DNA of 64,000 bases from Ophthalmolycus amberensis (GCA_024529925.1 JAFEUB010000064.1:797501-861500); one strand, 5' to 3'; counted from the first letter of the stretch, positions 1 through 11,814 are shown. The notes: generated by a model from the sequence alone, not told the origin. Program-made: numbers and translations.

Positions 1-1626
1 TTCATCGGTGTAGAATCCTCCATTGTTCTCTGTCACTAGCTCGTCTATGGTGTCGAGCAGCTCTGCCACCTGGAACTGGTTACTTCTGTAGTCCTCGTTG
101 TTCTTCCAGTATTTATTGTCGACGACGTGGCATCGGCCCGCGCACTTCTTCACCAGATCGCTCAGACCCTTACTCTGCTCGACATACGTCTCCATTTTCA
201 TTCCCTCTGGGAGCTGGTCAGCCATGAGTGAAGACGATCACAGCATATTTTAGAGCGTTTTCAGAGAAGTCTTCACAGATCTGTGTGACGACAGCCTTCT
301 CCTGCTCTGTGAACTTCTCCACTTTAAGCACGATGAGGAGAGCGTGAGGCCCAGGAGCGCACTCTGTGATGCACCTCAGCAGCTCAGGGTTCGTCTTCTC
401 CTCAGACCTGCCTGGGTCAAAGAAGCCAGGAGTGTCGATCAGGGTGATGCTTCTTCCATTGACAGATTTGGTTTCGGCTGTAGTACAATGTGATTTCAAG
501 TCATTCAAATTGTTTATTTTGAATTTGGCCTCTCCAAATATGTTGTTGGCAAGGCTGCTCTTTCCAACTCCTGTTTTCCCCAGTAGGACAATCCTCAATG
601 TGTTCGACACTAGAAGAGAAAAGTGACTCTCTGTCAGTAAATCAGTACACTTGTCTCTTGCTTTCACACCTGTAGTTTGGAGCAATCGGTTCGGATCAAT
701 GGAAGAATGTAGTATTTTAGTTCCGGTCCGGTTTCTATTCACACTGACCTTTTCCAAACAAAGTAAGAGGAGTAAACATGAAGTTATACAAACTAAAAGT
801 TAACTTGTTGATCGGGGAGCACACGGACACACGCGTGTTGCATATTACTGTGGATCACATAGCACACACTTTTTAATTGACAAACAGTTTATGACCTGGT
901 AATCAGGGACAATACCCTCACATGAATTAGTTTTGACCGAACAAAACGGGTTAGGTGTGAAAGCAGCTAGATGTTGGTAGAGAAAAAAAACACGAGTTAA
1001 ATGTGCAATTCCCGATATAGGAAGCATTTCGATTGCCTCTCAACAGCTCTTAACATGGCAGCCGGCTCACAGGGAGAGCAACTTCATTCTCTGCTCAAGT
1101 AGACATTACTCTACTATATCTTTACAAAGCAAATATTTGTTTGCTGTTATATTAATATTCAGAACGTTAAATACAGCTCCTTTTAAAAATCACTTGTCAA
1201 AAAAAAAATCATGTTTCAAAATGAATTCATAGGGACTGTGAGTGATAAAGCTGACAGGTGCACATTTTAAACATCTTAACTTCATTGTTCTGAGAATGAA
1301 CTCATGGATACTGTCATACCTTTTTTAATGACACAGCAAGACTAAGAAATAATTTTACATGACATTATAATCCACAAATCCTGTTTGGAGGAATCTTGAT
1401 TAATAAGGTTTAAAGCAGTATCTATCAGAGCTTATTTTATCAAAGTGAAAATGATATCCTCTCCAAATAAAATATAATACAACTAACTGAGATATATTTT
1501 AACCTAGATGTAGGATTAGTTGTGAGTTTTGAGACCCAAATACATACAGAATTGTTAACAATGTTAATTTGGATAAAAGTCTATGGCGCTCAACAGTTGA
1601 AAAAATAAGCCCAACGTACTGTCCAT
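1..1626 (-). pseudogene. GIMAP-type GTPase, frameshifted copy, cut by the window edge
   Basis: This is the left-edge paralog of the genes at 18528-20539 and 41398-43343. The 7-nt coding first exon (ATG GAC A) is at 1620-1626, with donor GTACGT on the minus strand (the paralogs have GTAAGT). The large exon begins at 609 after a TTCTCTTCTAG acceptor and runs off the window at position 1. It encodes the P-loop GKTGVGKSS, G3 DTPGF and the conserved HALLIVLKVEKFT box. One extra base at 221, compared with both paralogs, turns the codon after FTHG into TGA, so the reading frame stops inside the G4 motif. KKCGGRC is also KKCAGRC here (a G-to-A residue change). GIMAPs are membrane-anchored immune GTPases that assemble as scaffolds. 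A product ending at G4 should not bind GTP normally. A sequencing error at one base cannot be excluded. Confidence 0.85.
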
Positions 1627-1904
1627 GCTGTGAAAACGTAGAAATCTGTGCAAAAAAGGACTTGGATCCGAGAGACGTCTCCCCTGGGATTCTTTTCTCT
1701 TGTTCTCTCGCTGTGACTTCACTCTTGCCTCGTTTCTTTCGACCTGTCCGACTTGTTTCTCAGCTGCGGCCTGAATGGAACAATCAAAACTACATTAGAA
1801 CTTGTTTTCATTCAGGTACATACAGGCATCAATATACTGCAGCATAAGCATATAACAACGGTCTACCACAAATGTGTCATTCTATAGGACATCAATGCTG
1901 ACGC

Positions 1905-3583
1905 TCTACGCTCGCGCACAATGATGCTGTCGGTCAAGGCGTCGTTATCAGCTGGAACAGCCGTATGAGCACAGTGCCAAGCGGCGGCCATGAGTCAGTG
2001 GGGCACATTCACATGCACCAACATGAACTAAAAGGCATGTGGCCGGCCCAGCTATCTCAAAACAGCACAGAGAAGCTCAGAAGATAACACACAGAGGGAG
2101 AATTCATTCTCTTCTCAGGTAGACAATTCTACACTATATCTTTACATATAGCAAATAGTTGTTTGCTGCTATATTAATGCTCTAAATATTGGATGGAGAA
2201 CCTTTAAATACATACAAAGACGTGCAAACATGCACATAATGTGGCTTTGAAAGTTTGAAAAAGGGATTTATTTTAGTTTTAATAAAACAATGCAATAGTT
2301 CAATTCAAAAATCATGTATTTTATCTCCAATCATGTTTATAAATTGAAATGTGCATGATGAAGTGAAGATATTCCAGCCTTCATTTTATTTTTCATTCAT
2401 TTTGTCTCCTTTGTTCCACTTCTCATGATATGAAACCCTGACTCGTACCTTTGTTATTGTGAGGACCCTCAGCTGATAAAAGGAATGAAAATTGTTTCAT
2501 TAAAAAAAATACACTTGGAAACAGGTCAATAATTTTCTGATTTATTATTGTATATTAATACAATTTATAATAAAGGAAACATCCATGAAAACAGAATCAA
2601 ACATTGCTTTAGATTATGGAGGTCCAAAATAGATAATCATCTTAATAAACCTTGGTATACTGAAGGATAGAGGCTTTTACTTATATTACATACAGAGCTA
2701 AGACAATATGAAAAGGAAAGCAAGCAAATGAATGGCACAAACATCAGATATAACAAATTAAACATAAAATCATTTCACATGTTGATGGTAAGTATTCAGC
2801 AAGAACTCTAAAAGAAAATATTGATACACTTGAGTATTGTATGATATTATGCGTTGTGATAATGTATCCATTGACAAAAACACCATGAGATTCAACACTC
2901 AGTCCTCAGATTCTTTTTTAAATCGCACATATCTCCTTGCTACAGTATTGCAATTTATCGCAATATATTAAATCGTAACCCCTGTAATCATGAGACATAT
3001 CCTATCGCCACATTTGTGCAAATAAAAGCCCTAATGCTGCTGTTGCACTTCCTTTTTTTAATAATTTCTGACCAAAGAAAAGTCCCAACAATGATACTAT
3101 TGTCACACCTGTCATCACTATGCGCAAACACTTCAGAACATTGCTATTAGCCTGCGCTCTGATCTCAGGCTGTGACATGTTTGCAGATGACCCTTTAATG
3201 TGTTCTTCCTCTTGTTGTATTTTTCTGTTCACACCTTCTAGCATCTCATTGGTGTAGCAGCTTCCTTTGTTTTCCTCAATCATCTGATCTATTGTCTTGA
3301 GTAGCTCCTTCGTTTGGTACTGGTTGCTCCTGTATTCATCCTGCGGGGTGTTCTTGGTCTTCCAGTGTTTGTTATCAAAGACGTGGCACCGGCCTCCACA
3401 CTTCTTCACCAGATCACTCAGAGCTGCATTCTGATCGACCCACTGGTTGATCTTCATTTTCTCTGAGAGCTCGTCGCCATAAGTAAAGAGAATTATGGCA
3501 TGTTTGAAAGCTTCTTCAGAGAAATATTTACATATTTTAGTGATGACATCCTGCTCCTGCTCTGTGAATTTCTCCACTTTAAA
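1905..3583. repeat. Segmental duplication block shared with 43855-45540
   Basis: From about 1905 (CGCACAATGATGCTGTCGG) to 3583 the sequence matches 43855-45540 nearly base for base, including the truncated GIMAP copy at 3002-3583. At the left junction this copy lacks about 240 bp that lie between 43620 and 43855 in the other copy. At the right, homology ends abruptly at 3583 inside the GTPase domain. Between 1630 and 3000 no coding region was found. The stretch is AT-rich intergenic DNA. Confidence 0.85.
3002..3583 (-). pseudogene. GIMAP-type GTPase, 5'-truncated (second half of G domain and tail only)
   Basis: The reading frame encodes the segment after G3: EKFTEQEQDVITKI, the G4 position FTYGDEL, KKCGGRCHVFDNKHW (G5 region), the C-terminal helix and a final hydrophobic stretch (VMTGVTIVSLLGLFFG). 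It matches the gene at 44944-45817 almost exactly up to position 3583. There the sequence switches to unrelated DNA, so the P-loop and DTPG motif are absent. The annotated ATG comes from the middle of the domain and is not a natural start. The C-terminal end (…LLFAQMWR, stop at 3002) is probably the ancestral version, because the other copy has an extra base near 44997 that changes its last residues. It is an evident relic made by a duplication breakpoint. Confidence 0.85.
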
Positions 3584-3619
3584 TTAACATGAAAAATGAA
3601 ATTCCATAAAAACTAAAAC

Positions 3620-4033
3620 CTGGCCATGTCCTGTTCTACAGAAGACGATGGCTCTTGATGCGTTCTTCCTTGCTCTTGCTGTCCCTGAGAGAGGTTCTGT
3701 GCGAGGACATTTATAAGGCTCTGTGCAGCTGCAGCCACTGTCGAATTATAGTCGACATTCTGTTACGAAAGACACCACACATTGAAGGACTTGAGCTGGT
3801 CAGTGTAAGGAGGGAACAATTCACAAACACAAGCTAACAGCATTAAGCTAGTTGCTTAATTTCTAGCTTTGGCGAAATCCCCACTTAAATAAATCTTCTC
3901 CCTTTATGTATGACGCTATCTTACAATCATCATTATAATATTTTGGATAATTTCTAGTATCTATAAAAAAATTAATTCGATTTCTTACCTGCGCGCTGGC
4001 GCCAGCAGGCGGTCCAGGTGGAGCGGACGCCAT
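3620..4033 (-). CDS. Unidentified gene, two putative 5' exons
   Basis: On the minus strand an ATG at 4033-4031 opens a 45-nt exon (3989-4033) reading MASAPPGPPAGASAQ, followed directly by a strong donor GTAAGA. An acceptor (…TTTCGTAACAG) precedes a second exon, 3620-3759. In the phase set by exon one, this exon is open and reads NVDYNSTVAAAAQSLINVLA and onward through a Gln/Ser-rich stretch to EQDMAR. It then meets either a weak GTTTTA donor or a TAG a few bases later. The agreement of phase across the intron supports real exons. The product is not recognised. The EQDMAR ending recalls N-termini of fish HECT/G2E3-like proteins, but this is only an impression from memory. It abuts the breakpoint that truncates the neighbouring GIMAP copy, so the rest of the gene may be lost. 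Confidence 0.35.
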
Positions 4034-4393
4034 CACAAGGATACTACGCTGCGTTCACAGTGGTGTGTGGAAGTGCGAAACGTCAGATATTAAAGTGTGG
4101 TAGTTGAACGGTCCAATATGGCATAGTTTATTGCTCTTTTACTGTGATTCGTCCCAAGTAGAGGCTAAAACAGCTTGCTAAACAGAATTTTGGCACTAGC
4201 GTAATTTTTTTTACTTTCAATCACGTGAATATGGTGTATAGAAAGTGTTGAATCATAATTTTCGCGGTGCCCACGTTACCTGAAGGCAACGTGGTTGAGG
4301 AACTCCTCAGCCCTCGTTGTTATGCTGTCACTCATGATGACACGCCCCTCTCAGTTGATACCACGCCCCCCACGTTAGATCTAGGTCAAAAGT

Positions 4394-4625
4394 CTGAACT
4401 GAAAAAAACGACCTCAACTGAAAAAAAAAAACCTGAACGTGAAAAAAAAAAACCTGAACGTGAAAAAAAGATTTGAAACCCAAAAAAAAAAGATTTGAAT
4501 CTGAAAATATAAAATCTGAAACTGAAAAATATAAGAACTCAAATATCAAAATATATATGAACGTGAAAACTGAAAAAAAAAAAAATGTATTCGAAAAAAT
4601 TCCAGAACTGAATCAAAAGAACTGA
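4394..4625. repeat. A-rich degenerate minisatellite
   Basis: Units of roughly 20-23 bp built from CTGAAC(T/G)TGAAAAAAA-like words repeat with growing divergence from 4394 to about 4625. They then pass into the 3' side of the GIMAP relic. The apparent Lys/Glu-rich ORF here is a reading of this repeat. It has no close counterpart in the other GIMAP units of the window. Confidence 0.6.
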
Positions 4626-4749
4626 ACCCAAAAAAACTTTTCATTCACTTATTTTTATTTTGAATACATTGCTGTATTTTGGAACTTTCAGGTTCACATT
4701 TTTTTTTCAAGTGAACGAAACTTTTGACCTGGATTTAGCTCCATACTAT

Positions 4750-4882
4750 GCTCCTGCTGTTCCTGCTGCTGCTGCTCCTGCTGCTGCTGCTCCTGCTGCT
4801 GCTGCTGCTCCTGCTGCTGTTCCTGCTCCTGCTGCTGCTGCTGCTGCTCCTGCTGCTGCTGCTGCTCCTGCTGCTGTTCCTG
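4750..4882. repeat. (GCTGCTCCT)n expansion inside a GIMAP relic
   Basis: About 130 bp of imperfect GCTGCTCCT/GCTGCTGCT units. On the plus strand this gives leucine or alanine/proline runs, and on the minus strand Ser/Gln-rich runs. All of these are low-complexity readings, not proteins. It sits exactly where the rest of the GTPase domain should be. Confidence 0.9.
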
Positions 4883-5106
4883 CTTTCTGCCCGACATTCA
4901 CTGCTTATCCCTGTTCCAATTTTTCCCAGGATGACAATTCTCCTTCTGTTTGACACTGAAAGAGAATAATGTTCATCAATAACACTGTGCATTTGTTTTT
5001 TGTCTGTTTTCATATATAAGAAGAAGATACACATGAGCTCAATCACAACAAAAACACCTTGTTGGTCAGAAATCTGTTGGTTCTTATCAAATAGCTGCAT
5101 AAGCAT

Positions 5107-6190
5107 AATAAGAGAATGAAGAATGGTGTCAATACTTTAAAAGAGGCCAACGAGCAGCAAGAACATTTTAAATATCTAATATCTTCTAAACGTACAAATC
5201 ACTATTAGTTAATCTATTGTGGTGAATAACACAGAGGATCATTCTGTAAACAGGTCTTAAAGGGATGGTCAGGTTTTCTTGGCCCTGATCCAGATCTGAG
5301 TCATTTTATGTGTCAGGAACAGAGTCTGATCTGATACTTACATTCATCTAAATGTTGAATAAACGTGTATGTGACACATTGAAATATTAGCTTTAGCCTA
5401 CAACATGTGGCGCTCCTCAGTTTTCACGAGCAACTTGATCCAAATATTGGAGCTCCTGATTCAAAACTATGACATCGATCATCTTAAATTATATATATGA
5501 TATTAAGTTCAGTTTGACTGGAATAATGTGACTCATGAAAACAACCTTTACAGTCTTTGGAGGAGTACAGTCACCTTAAAGAGAGCACACAACCCTCACA
5601 ATGCTCAAGTTTATGACCTCCCACCAGCAACAGGTTTATCATTTTAAAGAGTGAAAGACAAAGTCAACTACTGAGAATAAAAAGCTGCTGCCTGAATGTT
5701 TTGTAATAATAATATAATACATATAATATATTGTATATATATTAATAATATTCAGTTTAGTTATTTCCTATGATGAGTTTTGAAATATTTTACTTCATGG
5801 TGTTAAAATGCTGCAAATCTTACAACATATGTGGTTCCTCTCTGACCATTTTCTATCTATTCTATTCAGTTTTTTTATTCTCCTTCTGTTTGACAGAGAG
5901 AATAATGTTCATCAATAATACTGTACTTTCACCTTTTGGTTGTTTTCATATAAGATACACATGAGCTCAATTACAATAAAAACCGTAATTGGTCAAAATT
6001 CACAATGAAAAGGGAAAGCAGTTCGTACTTTACTAATAAAACAGTTGCATTATTGTAATAACAGGATGATCTATGTAACATGAAAAGAAGCCCACAAGCA
6101 TCACAAACATCTTGTGTATCTAATCTCTTGTAACAGTACGGTCACTGTCCAGCAATATGAGAAAAAAAGTGTTAAAACAATTTAACTTAC
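5107..6190 (-). other. GIMAP intron block, repeated across the array
   Basis: No gene is seen here. The stretch matches the introns at 14020-15100, 23740-25580 (outside the LTR), 36900-37970, 50950-52190 and 63580-64000. All copies keep the same landmarks, for example CAGAGGATCATTCTGTAAAC and TATATGATATTAAGTT. It is the ordinary first intron of the array genes. Confidence 0.7.
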
Positions 6191-6253
6191 CGTCCATGTT
6201 GATAGTGAAGTAACAGGAGCGACAGTTGGTCGGACAAGACTGCATGTGAATGT

Positions 6254-6272
6254 GTTTCCTGTATCTTCCTGT
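6254..6272 (-). promoter_or_regulatory. Twin ETS-like motifs upstream of a GIMAP first exon
   Basis: On the minus strand, two ACAGGAA cores 10 bp apart lie about 57-75 bp upstream of the first-exon ATG (6197). The same pair is kept above the first exons at 25590, 30621, 52198 and the orphan at 59457, and three such cores occur above 57686. ETS factors commonly bind GGAA cores in lymphoid promoters. Promoter function here is an inference. Confidence 0.35.
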
Positions 6273-6639
6273 ATAAGTATTTTTTTTTCACCATGACACA
6301 CCTTCTACCTACGCCGTTTCTACCACATTCCCTCCTCCCAGTCAACGATGTGGTTCTCTCTTTGAATGATGTGAAATAGCTGACATCCACTTTTCTTTGG
6401 GTTTCTTAATTCTACAGCAGAAACCGTCAATCAAACAACAAACACATATTCCACTCTGTCAAACAAGAAGTAGTTCAGCTGTAAATCTAGATGAAAATAT
6501 TCCACTTAGTCCAGCTGATCAGACCTGGGGACAGTTGGGTGGGTGAGAGGAGTTTTAGGAGCTTATGGGTAGTTCTCCCATCAGGGCACAGATCTGGTTA
6601 AAGGATATTTTAAACATATTTTCTCAAGGAGCTTGATGC

Positions 6640-7010
6640 TATGAGTGGCGTCGGGGTCCTACATGAACACAAATCTGGGCAGGAAGAGGGTGATGTCATG
6701 AACCACTGCACCAAACAAAATGTAGCAATTTCTGTTTTAAAGTTGGTGGGACTGTTTGCTGCTGCAGTTACTGTGACTTCCCTTATTTTCAGAAAAAATT
6801 TGCAGAATGACACCTACACCTGACTGTGAGTATGTTTCACGCTTAAAAAATATATATTCTTTTAGTTAAAATGAAAACTTTGTTTGCTCACATTACATTC
6901 TTTCAAATGCTTCAATACTGATACTTTATCGAGACAAAGGGAGAGCCAACGTATCCCCCCCCAAACACTTATTAACATGTTAGCATGCTGACAGCAGTAT
7001 TTTACTCAGG
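6640..7010. other. Vestige of MYADM 3'-flank-like sequence at a unit boundary
   Basis: This segment matches 31060-31560, 58090-58520 and, more distantly, 59640-60250 downstream of the MYADM-like gene. Shared landmarks are GGGACTGTTTGCTGCTGCAG and CATTCTTTCAAATGCTTCAA. It marks the start of duplication unit 1. A short open frame (6641-6823) with a hydrophobic stretch exists but is not conserved as protein among the copies, so no gene is called. Confidence 0.6.
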
Positions 7011-7150
7011 ATTTTTTTACCACTTTCTGAGTTTACAAACAATCGATCAATTAAATGAGAGAAGTTGCAACCCTATGAAACAACATGGCAGGTTAACAGA
7101 AGTAATAGTGAAATGTATTTGACTTATTCAGAGTCATTGTTCTCTTCTAG

Positions 7151-7392
7151 CGCTGACTCCATGGAGGATTGTAATACTGGGGAAAACTGGAGCTGGGAAG
7201 AGCAGCCTGGCTAACACCTTATTGGGAGCGGATGTGTTCAACATAAGCCATTCTTCCATCACCGACACGAGTCGTTCTCGTGCCGAAACCAAATCTGTCA
7301 ACGGGAGAAGCATCGAATTGATCGACACTCGCAGTTTTTTAGACACAAGTGGGTCTGAGGCAATGCTGAAGGCTGAGATAGCAAGAGGTTAA
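7151..7392 (+). pseudogene. Plus-strand GIMAP G-domain fragment
   Basis: After a TTCTCTTCTAG acceptor the plus strand reads LTPWRIVILGKTGAGKSSLA, a good GIMAP P-loop, and continues to KSVNGRSIELIDTRSF. The G3 motif DTPGF has decayed to DTRSF. The frame stops at TAA (7390-7392) just after AEIARG, where the family would continue with the conserved LLRCITECAPG-like segment. The sequence following is the start of the 1.7-kb tandem repeat, so repeat DNA cut the domain off. An identical copy lies at 31717-31958. It is opposite in direction to every other GIMAP copy here. The minus-strand ORF over it is only a shadow. Confidence 0.8.
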
Positions 7393-10300
7393 GTTCATGT
7401 ATCTCAAATTTGTGCGTGAATACAGTATTTGAGTAAATGGCCTTTTACATTCCAGCATTGCATCATTGTCAACACTGCAGTTCAGCTCACTCTTCTTCTG
7501 AATTAACATGCAAACTGTAAAAACTGTTCAGAATGTACGCTGTAGCTCTGGAGGAGCTTTTCAAAATAACATTGATGACATGTTAGAACACTGTTTATTT
7601 GAATCGGTCTCTTGTGAGTCCACCAACTTAATGGAAGTGAAATATTAAATCACAGGTGTACCTTTTAATGGTGATTCTTTTCTATTTACTATTCTAATTA
7701 CCATTTGTGTTAATTTGTTTCAATTTGTCATAAATCTACTATGTAACATTAAAACAGTTGATTGATCACATGTCTTATCGGCTTCTTTTTTCATATAACC
7801 ATTCATGCTGTTAAAGTCTAAGGCTGACTATACTTGTACTTTACTATACTTGTACTTTACTATACTTGTACTTGTAATTTTTGGGGCGACTGTGGCTTAC
7901 TGGGTAGAGAGGGTTGTCCACCAACCGAAAGGTCACCGGTTCGATCCTCGGCTGCACCGTGTCCTGTGTCGAAGTGTCCCTGAGCAAGACACTGTACCCC
8001 TAACTGCTCCCCGGGCGCCTGTCATTGGCAGCCCACTGCTCCCTATATATACAGGGATGGGTCAAATGCAGAGAATAATTTCCCCACTGTGGGACTAATA
8101 AAGGAATGTTTCTTCTTCTTCTTTCTCACTATCAATGAATTCCATTACAAGACTAAAACAAACAATGAATTGATATTAGTATTATCTATATTGATCTTGG
8201 TATTATCTATATTAGTAAGTACTGTTTGTGTAGCCACAGCTAGTCTATATTCCTCTTTTCCTCTGTGCCATAGATCTCCAAATAGCTTCTTGTCAGACCA
8301 AGGAGACACGTGCAATGTTAATGTTTATTCTGAAGCAGTTTTGAATCTGTATTTGATTCCCAGAAACAGCAAACAACCGTAATTTTTTACATTTACAAGA
8401 AAGAAGTACTCTGGCCTCAGGCCACAGGTTGAACACAAAGGCCTTTTTGTTTCCAGTCTGTTTACTGGTAGTTGAGTACGGATGCTGCCAATAAAAACAG
8501 ATTCAATTCCTTCCAACTTCTTTTGTCTCCCTCAGAAACAAAACACTCCACCCTAAAAAGGTATGAAAAGGTGCAGCCGCCATCCTCCCTCTTTGACACG
8601 AGATGTAAAAAGATGAGTATTCCTTCTATCATGTATGATATTCTTGATGCCTTTAACAAAACGCCTAATGCTGCAGGATAGTATTGTTTTCACTATACAG
8701 TATAAATGTAACATGCACTCATGCATCACTGAGTTTAATCACATTTATGGAGCTTTGATGGCAGTGAATGTAGCCGTGTTTGTGAGTGACACACATCACG
8801 TAGCTGCATTTATCTGTTAACAATCATTGTGATTGTTTCTTGTACACTGTGGCACTATTAATGTGAGTCTGGTTACACAGCCTGTACGATACTCTCCAGC
8901 TGAATATGCCAGTAATAAACCAACTAAAATAACATTCTTTTCAAGCTGTACCTTCCAAACCGCAGTCACCACCCTGAACAGACCTACCACGTCAGGGTGG
9001 CCTCTGCCAAGCATCACATGAAGTTCCACTTCAACCTGCTCATCTGGAAACATGTCATTAATGAATTCATGACCTTTTGTTTCGACTTATGTAATGCCCT
9101 GTTTACTGGCATACAAAAAAAACATGTCCTCCCTGTTTGAGGCTTGTCGGAAAGTTTCTGTCGAGCGGGTAGAAAATGAAAGTGAAGTCATAGAACAGGC
9201 AAGAGAACAGAAGGAAAAACATCCAGCAGGGACATCCAGAAGTGCGGGGGACGAAAATGTTACTTAGGATAGGATGAAAATATTCTGTTACTTGAGTCAC
9301 AATATCTGTCAGATATATGTGGTGGAGTAAAAAGTGCAATACTATACTCTAGTATCTAGTACTAATAGTGATCTTAGGTTCATGTATCTCAAATTTGTGC
9401 GTGAATACAGTACTTGAGTAAATGGCCTTTTACATTCCAGCATTGCATCATTGTCAACACTGCAGTTCAGCTCACTCTTCTTCTGAGGTAACACAAACTG
9501 TAAAAACTGTTCTAACATGTATTCTGTAGCTCTGGAGGAGCTTTTCAAAATAACATTGATGACATGTTAGAACACTGTTTATTTGAATCTGTCTCTTGTG
9601 AGTCCACCAACTTAATGGAAGTGAAATATTAAATCACAGATGTACCTTTTAATGGTGATTCTTTTCTATTTACTATTCTAATTGCCATTTGTGTTAATTT
9701 GTTTCAATTTGTCATAAATCTATGTAACATTAAAACAGCTGATTGATCACATGTCTTATCGGCTTCTTTTTTCATATAACCATTCATGCTGTTGAAGTCT
9801 AAGGCTGACTATACTTGTACTTTCTCACTGTCAATAAATTCCATTACAAGACTAAAACAAACAATGAATTGATACTAGTATTATCTATATTGATCTTGGT
9901 ATTATCTATATTAGTGAGTACTGTTTGTGTAGCCACAGCTAGTCTATATTCCTCTTTTCCTCTGTGCCATAGATCTCCAAATACATTTTTGTCAGACCAA
10001 GGAGACACGTGCAATGTTAATGTTTATTCTGAAGCAGTTTTGAATCTGTATTTGATTCCCAGAAACAGAAAACAACCGTCATTTTTTACATTTACAAGAA
10101 AGAAGTACTCTGGCCTCAGGCCACAGGTTGAACACAAAGGCCTTTTTGTTTCCAGTCTGTTTACTGGTAGTTGAGTACGGATGCTGCCAATAAAAACAGA
10201 TTCAATTCCTTCCAATTTCTTTTGTCTCCCTCAGAGACAAAACACTCTAAACACCCTAAAAAGGTATGAAAAGGTGCAGCTGCCATCCTCCCTCTTTCAC

Positions 10301-11160
10301 ACGAGATGTATAAAGATGAGTATTCCTTCTATCATGTATGATATTCTTGATGCCTTTAACAAAACGGCTAATGCTGCAGGATAGTATTGTTTTCACTGTA
10401 CAGTATGAATGTAACATGCACTCATGCATCACTGAGTTTAAATCACATTGATGGAGCTTTGATGGCAGTGAATGTAGCCGTGTTTGTGAGTGACACACAT
10501 CACGTAGCTGCATTTATCTGTTAACAATCATTGTGATTGTTTCTTGTACACTGTGGCACTATTAATGTGAGTCTGGTTACACAGCCTGTACGATACTCTC
10601 CAGCTGAATATGCCAGTAATAAACCAACTAAAATAACATTATTTTCAAGCTGTACCTTCCAAACCACAGTCACCACCCTAAACAGACCTGCCAGGTCAGG
10701 GTGGCCTCTGCCAAGCATCACATGAAGTTCCACTTCAACCGGCTCATCTGGAAACATGTCATTAATGAATTCATCACCTTTTGTTTCGACTTATGTAATG
10801 CCCTGTTTACTGGCATACAAAAAAAACATGTCCTCCCTGTTTGAGGTATGTCGGAAAGTTTCTGTCGAGCGAGTAGAAAATGAAAGTAAAGTCATACCGC
10901 AGCAAGAGAACAGAAGGAAAAACATCCAGCAGGGACATCCAGAAGTGCGGGGGACGAAAATGTTACTTAGGATAGGATGAAAATATTCTGTTACTTGAGT
11001 CACAATATCTGTCAGACATGTGGTGGAGTAAGAAGTGCAATACTATACTCTAGTATCTAGTACTAATAGTGATCTTAAGTTCATGTATTTCAAATTTGTG
11101 CTCAGTACAGTACTTGAGTAAATGGCCTTTTACATTCCAGCATTGCATCAGTGTCAACAC
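7390..11160. repeat. Tandem 1.7-kb repeat, two copies plus a partial third
   Basis: The units begin at about 7390, 9372 and 11077, each with TTCATGTAT(C/T)TCAAATTTGTG. The first is longer because it carries a SINE. The units contain several small frames (for example 8817-9053 minus and 10521-10757 minus) that are shared because the DNA is shared. None shows a recognisable domain. Unit 2 of the array has just one full copy (31960-33940) plus the partial one. The same sequence occurs inverted at 16980-18195 and 39850-41065. Confidence 0.85.
7883..8123 (+). mobile_element. tRNA-derived SINE
   Basis: About 240 bp with an A-box-like TGGCTTACTGGGTAGAG, a B-box GGTTCGATCCT, a body with GTCCCTGAGCAAGACACTG, and a simple TTCTTCTTCTT tail. 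The second tandem unit at 9820, and the inverted copies near 17840 and 40710, lack it and show the empty site (…ACTTGTACTTTCTCACT…). It therefore inserted after the 1.7-kb tandem duplication but before the large duplication, since 32451-32693 also has it. Confidence 0.8.
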
Positions 11161-11814
11161 TGGGCAACATCCTGGACTTGATTCTTTAAAACATACTTTA
11201 AAAGAAAGAAATGGAAACTTCAGTTCAACACAAACCTCTCTGGCTGACTTATCCGTAGAATACATGACCTGACCTGACACAATGTTTTAATTACCAGGAG
11301 ATACATGGGCCAGGCTCACAGTGTCGTGATCACTGAGATGAGCCCTTAACTTTTCATCTGGCGCCATCATCAGGCCAGAAATATGATCCGTTCAATACTT
11401 CGGTTTATGAAAAAGAATACATGCAAAACAAATGTTATTCCCATCAGCCTCAGCTGTTCTATGGAAGATTTAAAATGTCTCAGTAAAAACCAATCACACA
11501 ACAACTGAGACAAAACACAAATTGTTATGTATTTGTGTGTATATGTAACAACATGAAGCAAAAATAATTGTCCTTGTCTGTACATACATGTATATGTATT
11601 TCATGTAATTGTAACACAGTAAATGCATACATGACAAAATAAATATAACCAACTATGTTGCATTTCACTTTTTAATTCAGGTATTTTAAATCCTCCTTAT
11701 TGTTCTTTGTGTTAGTGCTAATTAGAAAGAGTTAGCATGCAAACTACAACAGTGACAATGATAAACATCACAGCTGCTGAACATCAGCATGTTAGCATAG
11801 TCACTGTTCGCAAA

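Larger units (their letters stand above)
4735..6197 (-). pseudogene. GIMAP relic: first exon and P-loop kept, G domain replaced by a repeat
   Basis: The 7-nt coding first exon (ATG GAC G, 6191-6197) has an intact GTAAGT donor. The large exon starts at 4955 after TTCTCTTTCAG and reads SNRRRIVILGKIGTGISS. This is a GIMAP P-loop with two substitutions (T to I, and the catalytic-loop K to I). The frame then jumps straight to ECRAE, deleting about 22 residues present in paralogs, and enters a Ser/Arg/Asn-rich stretch encoded by the 9-bp repeat at 4750-4882 until a stop at 4735. Everything after the switch region is gone. The loss of the P-loop lysine means it cannot bind nucleotide in the usual way. 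The upstream open frame to 5106 is intron read-through. Confidence 0.8.

Noticed and set aside
4748..4969. Leucine-rich and Ala/Pro-rich frames on the plus strand
   Set aside because: They are readings of the 9-bp simple repeat.
7883..7960. Possible tRNA gene
   Set aside because: A- and B-box words are present, but there is no full cloverleaf, and the body and TTC tail show a SINE.
8817..9053. Shared 78-codon minus-strand frame (also 10521-10757, 16943-17140, 33387-33599, 39814-40011)
   Set aside because: It lies in the 1.7-kb repeat. The paired opposite-strand frame is equally open and no domain was recognised.
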